Shown: in pieces, positions 35,601-43,392 of the stretch
How the letters are laid out: every line of letters begins with the position of its first letter
Position numbering within the stretch: position 1 is the first letter of the stretch
Source of the DNA: Pampus argenteus
Lineage: Eukaryota; Chordata; Actinopteri; Scombriformes; Stromateidae
Assembly: GCA_036937835.1 (NCBI GenBank)
Contig: CM072875.1
Coordinates: 22,572,501-22,636,500, forward strand
Direction of reading: 5' to 3'
DNA length: 64,000 nucleotides
The notes under the pieces: generated by a model
Told to the model about the DNA's origin: nothing
The model's input: the letters and a program-made list of their open reading frames with translations, nothing else
Database searches by the model: none
Program-made: the position numbers and the translations under genes

Positions 35601-36514
35601 AGTAAACTGAATATCTTTGGGTTGTGGACAAAATGAGACACTTAACGCTGCAGTGAACGACCTCCCAGTGGATGTCATGACAGCAGGGGGGACGAGAGAA
35701 GGAGACCGCCAGAGAGGGGGGAGGATGAGGAAGAGGGAGACGACCGCCACTGAGAGGGGAGGACGAGGGAGAGGGGGACGACCGCCACAGAGAGGGGAGG
35801 ACGGGGGAGAGGGGAGGACGAGGGAGAGGGGGACGACCGCCACAGAGAGGGGAGGACGGGAGAGAGGGGAGGACGAGGGAGAGGGGAGGACGAGGGAGAG
35901 GGGGGCGACCGCCACAGAGAGGAGAGGGGGGCGACCGCCACAGAGAGGAGAGGGGGGCGACCGCCACAGAGAGGAGAGGGGGGCGACCGCCACAGAGAGG
36001 AGAGGGGGGCGACCGCCACAGAGAGGGGAGGGTGGACTAGGAGAGGACCATGTAGTGTGCTGTCTAAACATTGCAGCTTTTGATTTTGATTAATGCATCT
36101 GCTGGTTTCTGATCGTTCTTTGGGAACATTTCTGTGAATGAGCCTCGCCCACAAAAGAGAATAGAACCAGTTAGGTTCCTTTTAGTAAGAACTCTCAAGA
36201 ACGTTCATCAAGCTGAAAGCACACATTCACTGAGTCTGAGACGTTCTTTGGAATGAACAGTCAGTTCCTCTGACATGTACATATAAAGCCTTCGTCAGTT
36301 TGGGTGTTACCTCCAGGTATCGGATGACTGAGGGGTTGTAGTCGATGGTTTTGCGGTTCACAGCCTTCCTCATGCGTTTCCCGTCAAAGGTGAGCTGCTG
36401 CATGGCCTGCTGCTGAGCGAAGTCTGGCCTCTTGTAGAAAACCTGCCGCGGAGCCTGGTGCTGGAAGCGCGGCATGTGGAAGAACCGCTGCGGCGAGCCA
36501 ATGTCTGTTGCCAT
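14643..36514 (-). CDS. wdr33: WDR33, poly(A)-signal-recognising subunit of the 3'-end processing complex
   Basis: Twenty coding exons join in phase to 1,096 codons plus stop: 36514-36311, 34511-34443, 33841-33737, 32807-32712, 31472-31321, 24754-24657, 24484-24358, 22640-22486, 21550-21472, 21162-21052, 20912-20818, 20096-20010, 18724-18588, 18003-17851, 17541-16804, 16730-16673, 16432-16099, 16019-15859, 15104-14925, 14794-14643. The protein starts MATDIGSPQRFFHMPRFQHQ and ends GGGRGR, as human WDR33 does. The N-terminal basic segment (about 1-55) and WD40 propeller (about 110-400; WTPEGRRLVTGAS, TCSDDGTVRIWD, SGSNDHT) are nearly identical to human. In the CPSF/mPSF complex with CPSF160 and CPSF30, WDR33 helps bind AAUAAA in the nucleus. 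A collagen-like Gly-Pro-Gln region fills exon 16 and an RGG-rich tail follows. Human WDR33 has 1,336 residues, so the fish protein is shorter, mainly in the collagen-like and Arg-rich parts. The intact frame shows a functional gene. Confidence 0.97.
16804..17541 (-). repeat. wdr33: wdr33 exon 16: collagen-like coding repeats with a 21-bp minisatellite
   Basis: This 246-codon exon is almost entirely Gly, Pro, Gln and Met. Near its 3' end (about 16,815-16,960) a seven-residue unit, NMQGPPG or NMQGPHG, is repeated about seven times as 21-bp DNA units. Long antisense frames on the plus strand here (up to 236 codons) are shadows of this composition. Confidence 0.9.
19595..19670 (+). mobile_element. 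tRNA-derived SINE head fragment
   Basis: The sequence reads as a degenerate tRNA 5' half with A-box-like (GTAGAGTTGGTC) and B-box-like (GGTGGTTTGATCCC) promoter parts. The CCACCAATCAGAAGGTCGG core is also found at about 60,425-60,455. It lies in a wdr33 intron. The acceptor stem and cloverleaf are not intact, so it is a SINE relic and not a tRNA gene. Confidence 0.7.
19822..19890. repeat. Perfect 34-bp-arm inverted repeat with a 1-bp loop
   Basis: Arm 19,822-19,855 (begins GTTTTCACATATCACTCAC) is the exact reverse complement of 19,857-19,890, with a single G at 19,856 between them. It lies in the wdr33 intron between the exons ending at 20,010 and starting at 18,724. No other copy was noticed in the window. 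Confidence 0.97.
23150..23470. repeat. Dispersed repeat, unknown class (second copy at 53,566-53,768)
   Basis: The segment from GTTAGCGT through TAAAACATGGCAGGCCTTGC to ACTGCGTTCTTA recurs at 53,566-53,768 in the same orientation. The second copy carries internal deletions (about 100 bp missing between the ATTTTTCATTT and CTGCATATTAA parts). No terminal repeats or protein are visible. Confidence 0.85.
26380..27660. mobile_element. Larger hAT-like non-autonomous element with internal 47-bp VNTR
   Basis: This is the same family as 13,454-14,068. It has an eroded left end (AGTATTCAGATACTGCAAAG) and an expanded internal satellite. The roughly 430-bp core (26,940-27,360) is nearly identical to the other copy. 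The distal part (27,480-27,660) contains AGTGGAGTAGAAAGTACT and ACTCAAGTAAAGTACAAGTA motifs, which recur as fragments elsewhere in the window. It lies in the large wdr33 intron between 24,754 and 31,321. Confidence 0.75.
26463..26945. repeat. 47-bp minisatellite, about ten units
   Basis: The unit runs from AGTACTGCAGTAACAGTACA to GATCTTGATGTAGTTAA, about 47 bp in total. Units differ mainly at one position (AAGTATAGTG, AAGTATTGTG or AAGTACTGTG). The element at 13,454 has only about two such units. Confidence 0.95.
29400..29815. repeat. (CA)n microsatellite and a short tandem duplication in a wdr33 intron
   Basis: A (CA)n run occupies about 29,427-29,453. At about 29,735-29,808 a segment of about 38 bp with the core CCCCCCGCTTCCAGT and GCTAAGCTAGGCTAAC occurs twice in tandem. 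No gene content is visible. Confidence 0.8.
32970..33400 (-). repeat. Foldback repeat family, copy A (internally deleted)
   Basis: This copy is in the opposite orientation to copies B (34,725-35,160) and C (55,875-56,175), and in the same orientation as D (62,645-63,047). It contains TGTTCATACTGGCTGTTCAA, GGAGGTTAAAATCCACAG and the central CCCTGTTGAGCTGTGGTGG. After AAAAACACTGTA the copy jumps to an outer inverted arm (GTCAGTATGAACAGGAGGAA), so half of the palindrome is deleted. It lies in the wdr33 intron between exons 32,807 and 33,737. Confidence 0.85.
34725..35160 (+). repeat. Foldback repeat family, copy B (near complete)
   Basis: A long imperfect palindrome. The left side has CTGTTCATACTGACCATTAG and GTGATGGAGACTAAACCCAC. 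The right side has GTGGATTTTAACCTCCATCAC and AACAGCCAGTATGAACAGG. It encodes no protein. It lies in wdr33 intron sequence between exons 34,511 and 36,311. Confidence 0.85.
35690..36030. repeat. G-rich minisatellite in wdr33 intron
   Basis: Repeats of GACCGCCACAGAGAGG joined by variable GGGGAGGACGAGGGAGAGG segments. From about 35,905 to 36,030 they resolve into about five regular units of 26 bp (GGCGACCGCCACAGAGAGGA followed by GAGGGG). The plus strand is strongly purine-rich. Open frames on both strands (up to 169 codons) reflect the repeat only. Confidence 0.93.
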
Positions 36515-36739
36515 GGTGACCAGCTAAACCTACAGGAGGAGAGAACCAGGTGGTTAGTTTTTAGACACGCCATCAGCAGAATAAACTCAACTGCTACAAA
36601 CATCAAAGGAGCTTACAAAGCTGCAGCAACCCCGTACCTGGGTCTATTAGATCACATCTCTCTGCTAATGATGGCATCCTACAGACCAGTAGGTTGTAGA
36701 AGCAAACCCACCAAAGAGACACACACACAGGTCAGTCAG

Positions 36740-37050
36740 GGGTATCCCAGACAAACTGAACCTCTTCTATGTTCCCTTTGAAAAGAAGCAGGGAATATCC
36801 CAGCTTCCCTGCTGAGAGGATGCAACCAGAGGAGGAACCATGCTTACCCTCCGGCAGCACCAGGTGAGACCCACCCTGAGAAGGATCAACATCACATAAG
36901 CAGCTGGACCAGACAGGGTGACAGGTCACATTTTGAAGCCCTGCGCTGACCAGCAGGCTGGGGTGTTCACCAACATATTTAACCTCTCCCTACAGGGAGC
37001 CACAGTCCCCACCTGCCTCAAACCCAACCATTGTTCCTGTGCCCAAAATG
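36740..37050 (+). mobile_element. L2/Rex1-like LINE fragment, 5' part of the reverse transcriptase region
   Basis: Conceptual reading gives VRPTLRRIN, AAGPDRVTG and VFTNIFNLSLQGATVPTCLK, then TIVPVPKMCSDQ after a frame change. These are the segments just before and at the start of the RT palm in fish L2/Rex1-type LINEs. Stops and frameshifts make it dead. The same element appears to resume at 37,975 after an inserted DNA transposon. Confidence 0.75.
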
Positions 37051-37059
37051 TGCTCAGAT

Positions 37060-37930
37060 CAGAGGTGAGGAGGTGGAATTAGTATTGTGTAATTAGTTTG
37101 CCAGGTGAGCCCAATGAAAGGAAAAACTACTGAAGGAGGACTTCCACATTATTAAGCAAAGAAAAATACTTTAATGCCTTGGACAAGCAATCAAAACCTT
37201 AGAAATTTCACAAGATGTTGCGTGATCCTCGTACTGTTAACTGATTTATGGCTGACTCAGAGCACACATGGGTTTATGTAGATAAAGGCACAATAAGAAA
37301 GGTTTCTGACAGACAAATACATCAGATTAAGAGAACAGCAAACAGGTATTTGAAGATGCTGGTGCTTTTTGAATCACGCAAACATCAAGAGACTTGTAGT
37401 TAACCTAAACCTTCTGTAATAAACCTTGTATTCAACCACCCCTAAACAATGCTCACAAGCAGAAACAGCTGCAGTGGGCCCAGAAATACATAAAGACTAA
37501 TTTCCAAACAGTCCCTCTCTGTGCAAACCTCGATGGTCCAGGTGGATGGAGTAGTGGTTGGTGGAGTCATGTTTTAGGCCAAAATCATGAGGAGAGAGCT
37601 GGCAGCCCCTTTAGGGTCCCTGAAGATGTAAATGACCTCTGAAAAGTATGTGGAGTTTCTGTTTTCCTCTATCTTCCATGGTACAAAATCTTCATGAATG
37701 ACAAATACCATCTCATGCTGAAAGGAATACCTTCGCATCATTGGCTGCTATGAGCATCCTAAAGCAAAATATCTATGAGGGTGGGAGGCAGTTCATATAC
37801 AAACAGCATCTCTGGGAGAAAATTGCCTCAGTTGCTCAATTGGTCAAGAAGAAACCAATGAAAACGTCAATACAGATCCAACTTGATTACAGTTATTACC
37901 TCCAAAGGCTGCACTACTGAATATTAAGTA
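37060..37930 (+). mobile_element. Tc1/mariner-like transposase remnant
   Basis: The degraded frame shows LDGPGGWSSGWW, PFRVPEDVN, PWYK and IYEGGRQF segments, in the order of the DDE domain of fish Tc1/Tc3-like transposases. Frameshifts and stops are frequent and no intact terminal inverted repeats were found. It sits between two parts of one LINE, so it probably inserted into that LINE, with loss of about 170 LINE codons. Confidence 0.7.
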
Positions 37931-37974
37931 ATGGGTAGCAATATTTTGGCCATGTCATTTGCATTTGTTTTAAT

Positions 37975-38765
37975 ATTTTAAATCTGCTGTGAGGACCAGA
38001 CAGCGTACAGGACCAAGGTAGCAAAACTGTCTCTCTGGTGCTCAGAGAACAACCTGACTCCGAATGTCCAAAAGACAAAAAACTCATTATAGAGTTCGGA
38101 AAAAACAGACAGGACCACACCCCACTCCTCATAAATGGAGAACGGGTGGAGACTGTCACCACCTTTAGGTTTCTGGGCACCCACATCTCCCTAGACCACT
38201 CCTGGACCTTCAACATCAGGGCCTTAGTGAAGAAGGCTCAGCAGCGACTACACTTCCTGTGCATCCTCAGGAAGAACCACCTGGACACAAAGCTGCTGCT
38301 GGCCTTCTACCACTCCTCTGTGGAGAGCGTCCTGACGTACTGCCTGGGAGTGTGTCCTCATCCTGCTGCCTCAGGAGATCCAAAGCCATCATTGGAGACC
38401 CCTCACACCCTGCCCACCACCTGTTTGACCTGTTCCCTTCTGGGAGACGCTTCAGGACTCTCATAATTCTACCCAACCTCGCAACAACCAACACTCTATG
38501 TCCTCCTGCCATCTAGCACCTTAATCTTTACCCACCCATTCACTTTTTATTGGTACTGTATATAAGGTTGCACGTTTTATACCATCTCTATTATAAGAGA
38601 CCTGCACTGTTTTTGCACTGTATTGTTTCATTTCTATTTCTCGTCCCTTGTGTTGTTTTTTGTTTTATTTCTTGTTCTTGCACTTTGTGTTTGGTGGGAG
38701 GCGTTGTAGGAGCATCCCCAACTTTCGTTGTACCCCCCAGTACAATGACAATAAAGATGATTCTG
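37975..38765 (+). mobile_element. L2/Rex1-like LINE fragment, 3' part with 3' tail
   Basis: The frame from about 38,038 reads LLINGERVETVTTFRFLGTH, then VKKAQQRLHFL, then FYHSSVESVLTYCLGV, the post-palm part of L2/Rex1-type reverse transcriptase. A frameshift follows near 38,360. The LINE tail ends with ACAATGACAATAAAGATGATTC, typical of this family's 3' end. It lies in wdr33 intron 1 on the opposite strand to the gene. Confidence 0.8.
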
Positions 38766-39647
38766 ATTGTGAAATATGTTAAGTGGTAAATCAAAAGCAA
38801 TGTTTCAGTTATATTCAACGCGGAAAACAATGTTGATACCTTATACCAGTGAGTTTCAACTTAATACAGAGAAAATTGTAATTTTTCAATAAAATCCATT
38901 GCACTGTTTATTAATGCTCAAAACTTCTTTTTGAAATGCCTGTACCAATTTATCCTTGCACAATAGATTATCTTTTTAAATCTGTTATTTAAATCTTAAT
39001 TTTAATTACTCTACAGCTTTAATACATGTGCATTTATAAAAGACAAATGAATGATTCATTGGGAAAACCAACCAGCAGATTAATCATTAGTTGTAGCTCT
39101 ATTTATGATCTTACAGCCAAAATAACAAACACAAGTCAAGTCAAGCTGACCTGTCTTATTCTCTGCACTCACTACATTGTAGTTCAGCCGTTTCCAGGAC
39201 AGACGGTCTACATGGTTTATCCCAAATCATCCAGTGATAAAATCCCAAAAAATACAGAATCACAATCAAACCCTTTAGTTATACCACTAAATACTATTTC
39301 ATTATCATGTTATTGCATTTAGAGACAGTTCTTAAGTTCTCTGAATAAATCCACTTCTACCCTTCTTAAAAGATTATTAAATCAAACATTTCCAGTTGAA
39401 CAACAGAAGTTTTCACATTTATTAAACTGTCAGCTAAATGCAGTGGAAGTATAAAGTAATGTCAAATGGAAATACTCAAGTAAAGTACAATTACTTTCCA
39501 CTACTGACAATCACAAATCCATCACCTAAAAACCACAGTAATAATAATAATAACATAGTTACCAGTTTCAGGTGACGCACGCGATCTCTTCACACACCTG
39601 TTTAATAATAAATAAGCGACCTCCAGTTCTGAGGGAACCAAACTCAC

Positions 39648-40110
39648 CGTAACACGAGGTGTCTTCTGCCGCGGCTATCACGGAGCCAACGCTAACTTAC
39701 TGCTCACACACAGTCTGACGGACACTTTAATTAAATACATGTCTTTGTGGATCTGCTTAAGTTACTCGTTTGTTTCTCTCTTTTTTTCAGAGCACTTTTG
39801 GACTTTTTGTAAACATTAACGTCTTTTAATAGCGCGACGCTGCTAGCACGCTTACTGCGCTACCAAGCTAACGGGACAGTTAGCCTGTAAACAGACTAGC
39901 CAATCACTCTACAGGTCAACTTACCTGTGCTGTTTTTAATGTTTTTAATTCAATTTAATTTAATACACCACCGGTGAATCGTCGAGTGTTTGTTATTATC
40001 GCTGGTGTTTTGTTCTGAATGGTAGCCAGAGTTTAATGGCGGCCGGAGGAACAACAGCGCGCTGCTGCTTAAAAACTCACCAACAATGTCCGCTGCAGTT
40101 ATCTGTCTGC
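39648..40110 (-). promoter_or_regulatory. wdr33: wdr33 non-coding first exon and promoter region
   Basis: The first coding exon has an acceptor 15 bases before the ATG (exon edge 36,529), so a 5' UTR exon must lie upstream. The best donor is at 39,648 (GTTACG|GTGAGTT on the minus strand). The block between 39,650 and 40,300 is locally CpG-rich. It holds a YY1-type AATGGCGGCC motif near 40,033 and a CCCAGCATGC motif (minus strand, near 40,262) of the kind bound by ZNF143 in housekeeping promoters. The start site and left limit of the exon are inferred. Confidence 0.5.
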
Positions 40111-40549
40111 TGTCATTAGAGAGTCAGAATCTTCCGAGCAGCTTTTCTCTGGAGAAACATGAGCGTCTCAAACTTTATTCAACTGAGATTTCGCAGTTTT
40201 GTCACTTCAGCCACCAGCGGGCTCCATCATGACGCTTCTTCTTCTCGGCTCCACAGAAAAGCATGCTGGGAGATTTTCACAACGGGCGGGAGGTTGCGCA
40301 GTCACCGCGCAAAGCATTCTGTGAAACCGAGTTCTAAACGTTCAAGCGAACATTTTTGTTTCATTCTAAAAACTACTGACATTTCTCCCAAATTCCAAAT
40401 AAAAATATTGTCTTTTAGAGTTTTTATTTGCAGAAAACGAAAAATGGTCAAAATAACAAAAAAGTTGCAATGTTTTCAGACCTCAAACAATGCAACGAAG
40501 ACAAGATCATATTCATTTTAAAACACAATACCAATGTTTTAATTTAGGA

Positions 40550-40925
40550 AGAGTTCAGAAATCAATATTTGGTGGTGGAATAAAACTGATTTTTAATCCC
40601 AGCTTTAATGCGTCTTGGCATGATCTTCACTATCTTTGGCATTGTTCTTGGGTGACTTTATTCCACTCCTGGTGCAAGAATTCAAGTAGCTCAGCTTTGT
40701 ATAATGGCGTGTGACCATCTGTAATTTCCCAGTTTGGGGTTAATAAAGTATATCTATCTATCTATCTTCGTCTTAATCACATCCCAGAGGTTTTCAATGG
40801 GGTTCAGGCCTAGAGATGGGCTGGCCATGACAGGATCTTGATGGTCCAATCCTTATGGTCTTTTACAAACCACAGCCTGCCTAATTATGTGCTCCTCATT
40901 AAGGAAAGGCTTTTTTCTATCTTTA
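40550..40925 (-). mobile_element. Second Tc1-like transposase remnant, split by a short LINE-tail insertion
   Basis: On the minus strand the degraded frame contains LNPIENLWDVIKTK, then after an interruption KAELLEFLHQEWNKVT, the C-terminal end of a Tc1-type DDE transposase. The interruption (about 40,718-40,768) is the retroelement tail CCCAGTTTGGGGTTAATAAA followed by (TCTA)n. It is therefore a nested insertion. This remnant is distinct from the Tc1-like element at 37 kb. Confidence 0.75.
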
Positions 40926-40959
40926 CACGACTTGACTTTACTTGACTTTATTAAATACA

Positions 40960-40965
<6 letters not shown>

Positions 40966-41036
<71 letters not shown>
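40966..41036. repeat. (TG)n(TA)n compound microsatellite
   Basis: About 11 TG units run directly into about 24 TA units. AT-rich DNA without recognisable genes continues to 42,000. Confidence 0.95.
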
Positions 41037-41037
<1 letters not shown>

Positions 41038-42029
41038 GCAGGAGGACTTCATTTTTGTAAGGAAAGGCAAAACTCTTGTTGTATATTCACATATAAATTA
41101 ATTACTACATTTCCTATCAGTCAGTTGAGCACCTGCTCAGAGCTGTTATAGTTACACTGACATTTATTATTTATTTATTTATTTATTGGGACTTCATCCA
41201 TCATAACACATTTCATCACAGTCCAAATGTTAACTATTTGTAATTAAATTATAATCAAGTCTTATGACAGGAAATACACAATATACAGATAAGGACAATG
41301 ACAACAAAGAGTAAAAATCCTACATTAAAAAGACAGTACTATATGTTTTCAAAAATGTAAACATAATAATCACGAGAGATTAGAGAATTCAAACAATATG
41401 TAAAATCATGAAGAACAGGGGAATGAATGTAGAAACCTAACTCTATAAGTATAATTATTACATTAAAAATAAAATCAATTGTAGGGTCTTTATATTTCAT
41501 ATATATATTATAATAATGTTAATAAAAGTTTAAAATTATGTTTAGAAAAGAAAATCTGATTAAAATTTGGATGAAAAGATGAGTGAGTAATTTATTTGAA
41601 TTTTTACAAAAAGTATTAACATCAGAAAAATGTTAGATGTATTTCTCTGTAGTCTTACACAATTTATATGGTAATGAGTTTTATTCCAGTTAATATGCTC
41701 AATTCCAAAAGAACTTTCCTCTTTCTTTCTTTGTATAATTCATTATGAAATATGTTATTGTGGTTCGTGGTTTCATAATATCTTTATGTCCTTTCATTCA
41801 CATAGAACAGAATATCTGGAGCAGCTTTAAAAACAAATGGCAAATGGTGAAATGTTCCCAAAATTGAATAAACTGACACTCTGTTGAACTTTTTTCCATA
41901 TATTTATATTATCTACCCATTTAAATAAAGAAATAATAAGAATAATAAAATCATGTTTAAGAAGATTTACTTTTTAATCCACACAATGGGGAAATTATTT
42001 TTTCACTCTATTTATTTTACATGCATTTC

Positions 42030-42300
42030 ACCCTGATACACAGACTCATGCAGTACAATGGAGACATGCAATGTGGAGAGAGATGGTGGAGTGATGGGCA
42101 GCCAGCCAGACCGGCGCCCAGTGAGCAGTTTGGGGGGTCTGTGCCTTGCTCAAGGGCCCCTCGGCAGTGCCCAGGAGGTGAACTGGCACCTCTCCAGCTA
42201 CCAGCCCACCTTCCATATTTTTGGTCCATGTGGGACTTGAACCGCCACCCTCCGGTTTTTCAAGCCAAGTCTCTATGGACTGAGCTACTGCCTACACTCA
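42030..42300 (-). mobile_element. tRNA-derived SINE, reverse orientation
   Basis: Read on the minus strand the sequence begins GGCAGTAGCTCAGTCCATAG and continues to GGTTCAAGTCCCACATGG, a tRNA-like head with A and B boxes. A roughly 200-bp body with AGCAAGGCACAGACCCCC follows. This is a common SINE head in percomorph genomes. It lies in the wdr33-mybl1 spacer. Confidence 0.8.
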
Positions 42301-42420
42301 GGTTTTATATTATTATGAGTTTTATAAACTCTTCCATTAAAAGTTATTGAATGTATAAAATGGTTCAATAAACGGTTAAAGGTTCCGGTTCTGGTCCGGA
42401 GTTCTCATCTAATCTAACGA

Positions 42421-42660
42421 CACCTGGTGACGTCACGCCGCTTCTTGTCCAATCAGCGGTCGATCCCTGTGTTCTGTTGGGCTCAAGCATCAAAGACTCT
42501 CGAGCGTCTCCAACCGCCTCCGGTAAATTCACGGATCTCCTTCGATAAACACGACGACACCGAAAGACAGCCGGTAAAGTACCGGGACAGAGAACACAGC
42601 GGACTTTAAACTCATTTAACGGCTCCAGTTTACCGTCTTCCAGCGGCTAGCTCCTGCTAA
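42421..42660 (+). promoter_or_regulatory. mybl1: Probable mybl1 promoter with full CRE and CCAAT box
   Basis: A CpG-rich block upstream of the Myb gene holds the palindromic CRE TGACGTCA at 42,428-42,435 and a CCAAT box at 42,449-42,453. It lies about 0.95 kb before the first coding exon, which itself starts after an acceptor. A non-coding first exon is therefore expected here. Start site and exon limits are inferred. Confidence 0.5.
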
Positions 42661-43062
42661 CAGCTAGCTAGCTTAACGGTCAGAAAGCAGCCGAGAGACT
42701 GAAGCTATTTTCTGTTTAAAAGCTGTGGTGATTAAATAATTAAATAATTATTAACATTGGGCATGTAAAAATCCTAGCTTCAATTATTTTCAGAGAAATT
42801 ACGAGAAATTCCCGCTTTTGTCCTGACTGACAAATGAGCTTCTCAGACCTGTGATGTGAGACGCGAGTTAGCTGGTTAGCTAACAACATAAATGATACTT
42901 AGTGGTTGATTCTCTGTTTTAAACTTGTGAAAAAAATCATTAACGCGGTTTAAACCCACTTTCGGATTTGTGAAACCTTTATTTCGCTTGTAATAACAGA
43001 AAAAGCAGACCACATTAGACCAGGTACAGATCTAAATCAACTACAGTCAGACTTCCCAAATC

Positions 43063-43065
<3 letters not shown>

Positions 43066-43094
<29 letters not shown>
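43066..43094. repeat. (ATA)n microsatellite
   Basis: About ten AAT/ATA trinucleotides in the presumed first intron of mybl1. Confidence 0.9.
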
Positions 43095-43326
43095 CTAGTC
43101 CAAAATGAGTGTAAGTATAGTGTTTTTAATCTAAAATAGTGTCTTTATAGGGGATTGATCAGTTGATAATCATTGGCAACTCTACACATAAAAAGCCTGA
43201 GATATTCTGTCACTTTAGTTAAAATCTCAAATGTGAATAAATACACTTTGTGTTTATAGTAGTTGTGTGTTTGGTGTTATAATCGTGAAAATGTTTTTAT
43301 TGTTGAAGATCTCACCTTAGTATCAA

Positions 43327-43330
<4 letters not shown>

Positions 43331-43368
<38 letters not shown>
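43331..43368 (+). repeat. (TG)n tract abutting the mybl1 exon 2 acceptor
   Basis: About 19 TG units end two bases before the acceptor CAG (43,369-43,371 region). They occupy the place where a polypyrimidine tract is normally found. The next exon carries the likely start codon at 43,393. Confidence 0.9.
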
Positions 43369-43370
<2 letters not shown>

Positions 43371-43392
43371 AGTGTTCATACGAGCAGCAGTG

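Noticed and set aside
35562..36154. Several 120-170-codon open frames on both strands
   Set aside because: All are translations of the G-rich minisatellite, with no splice context or family match.
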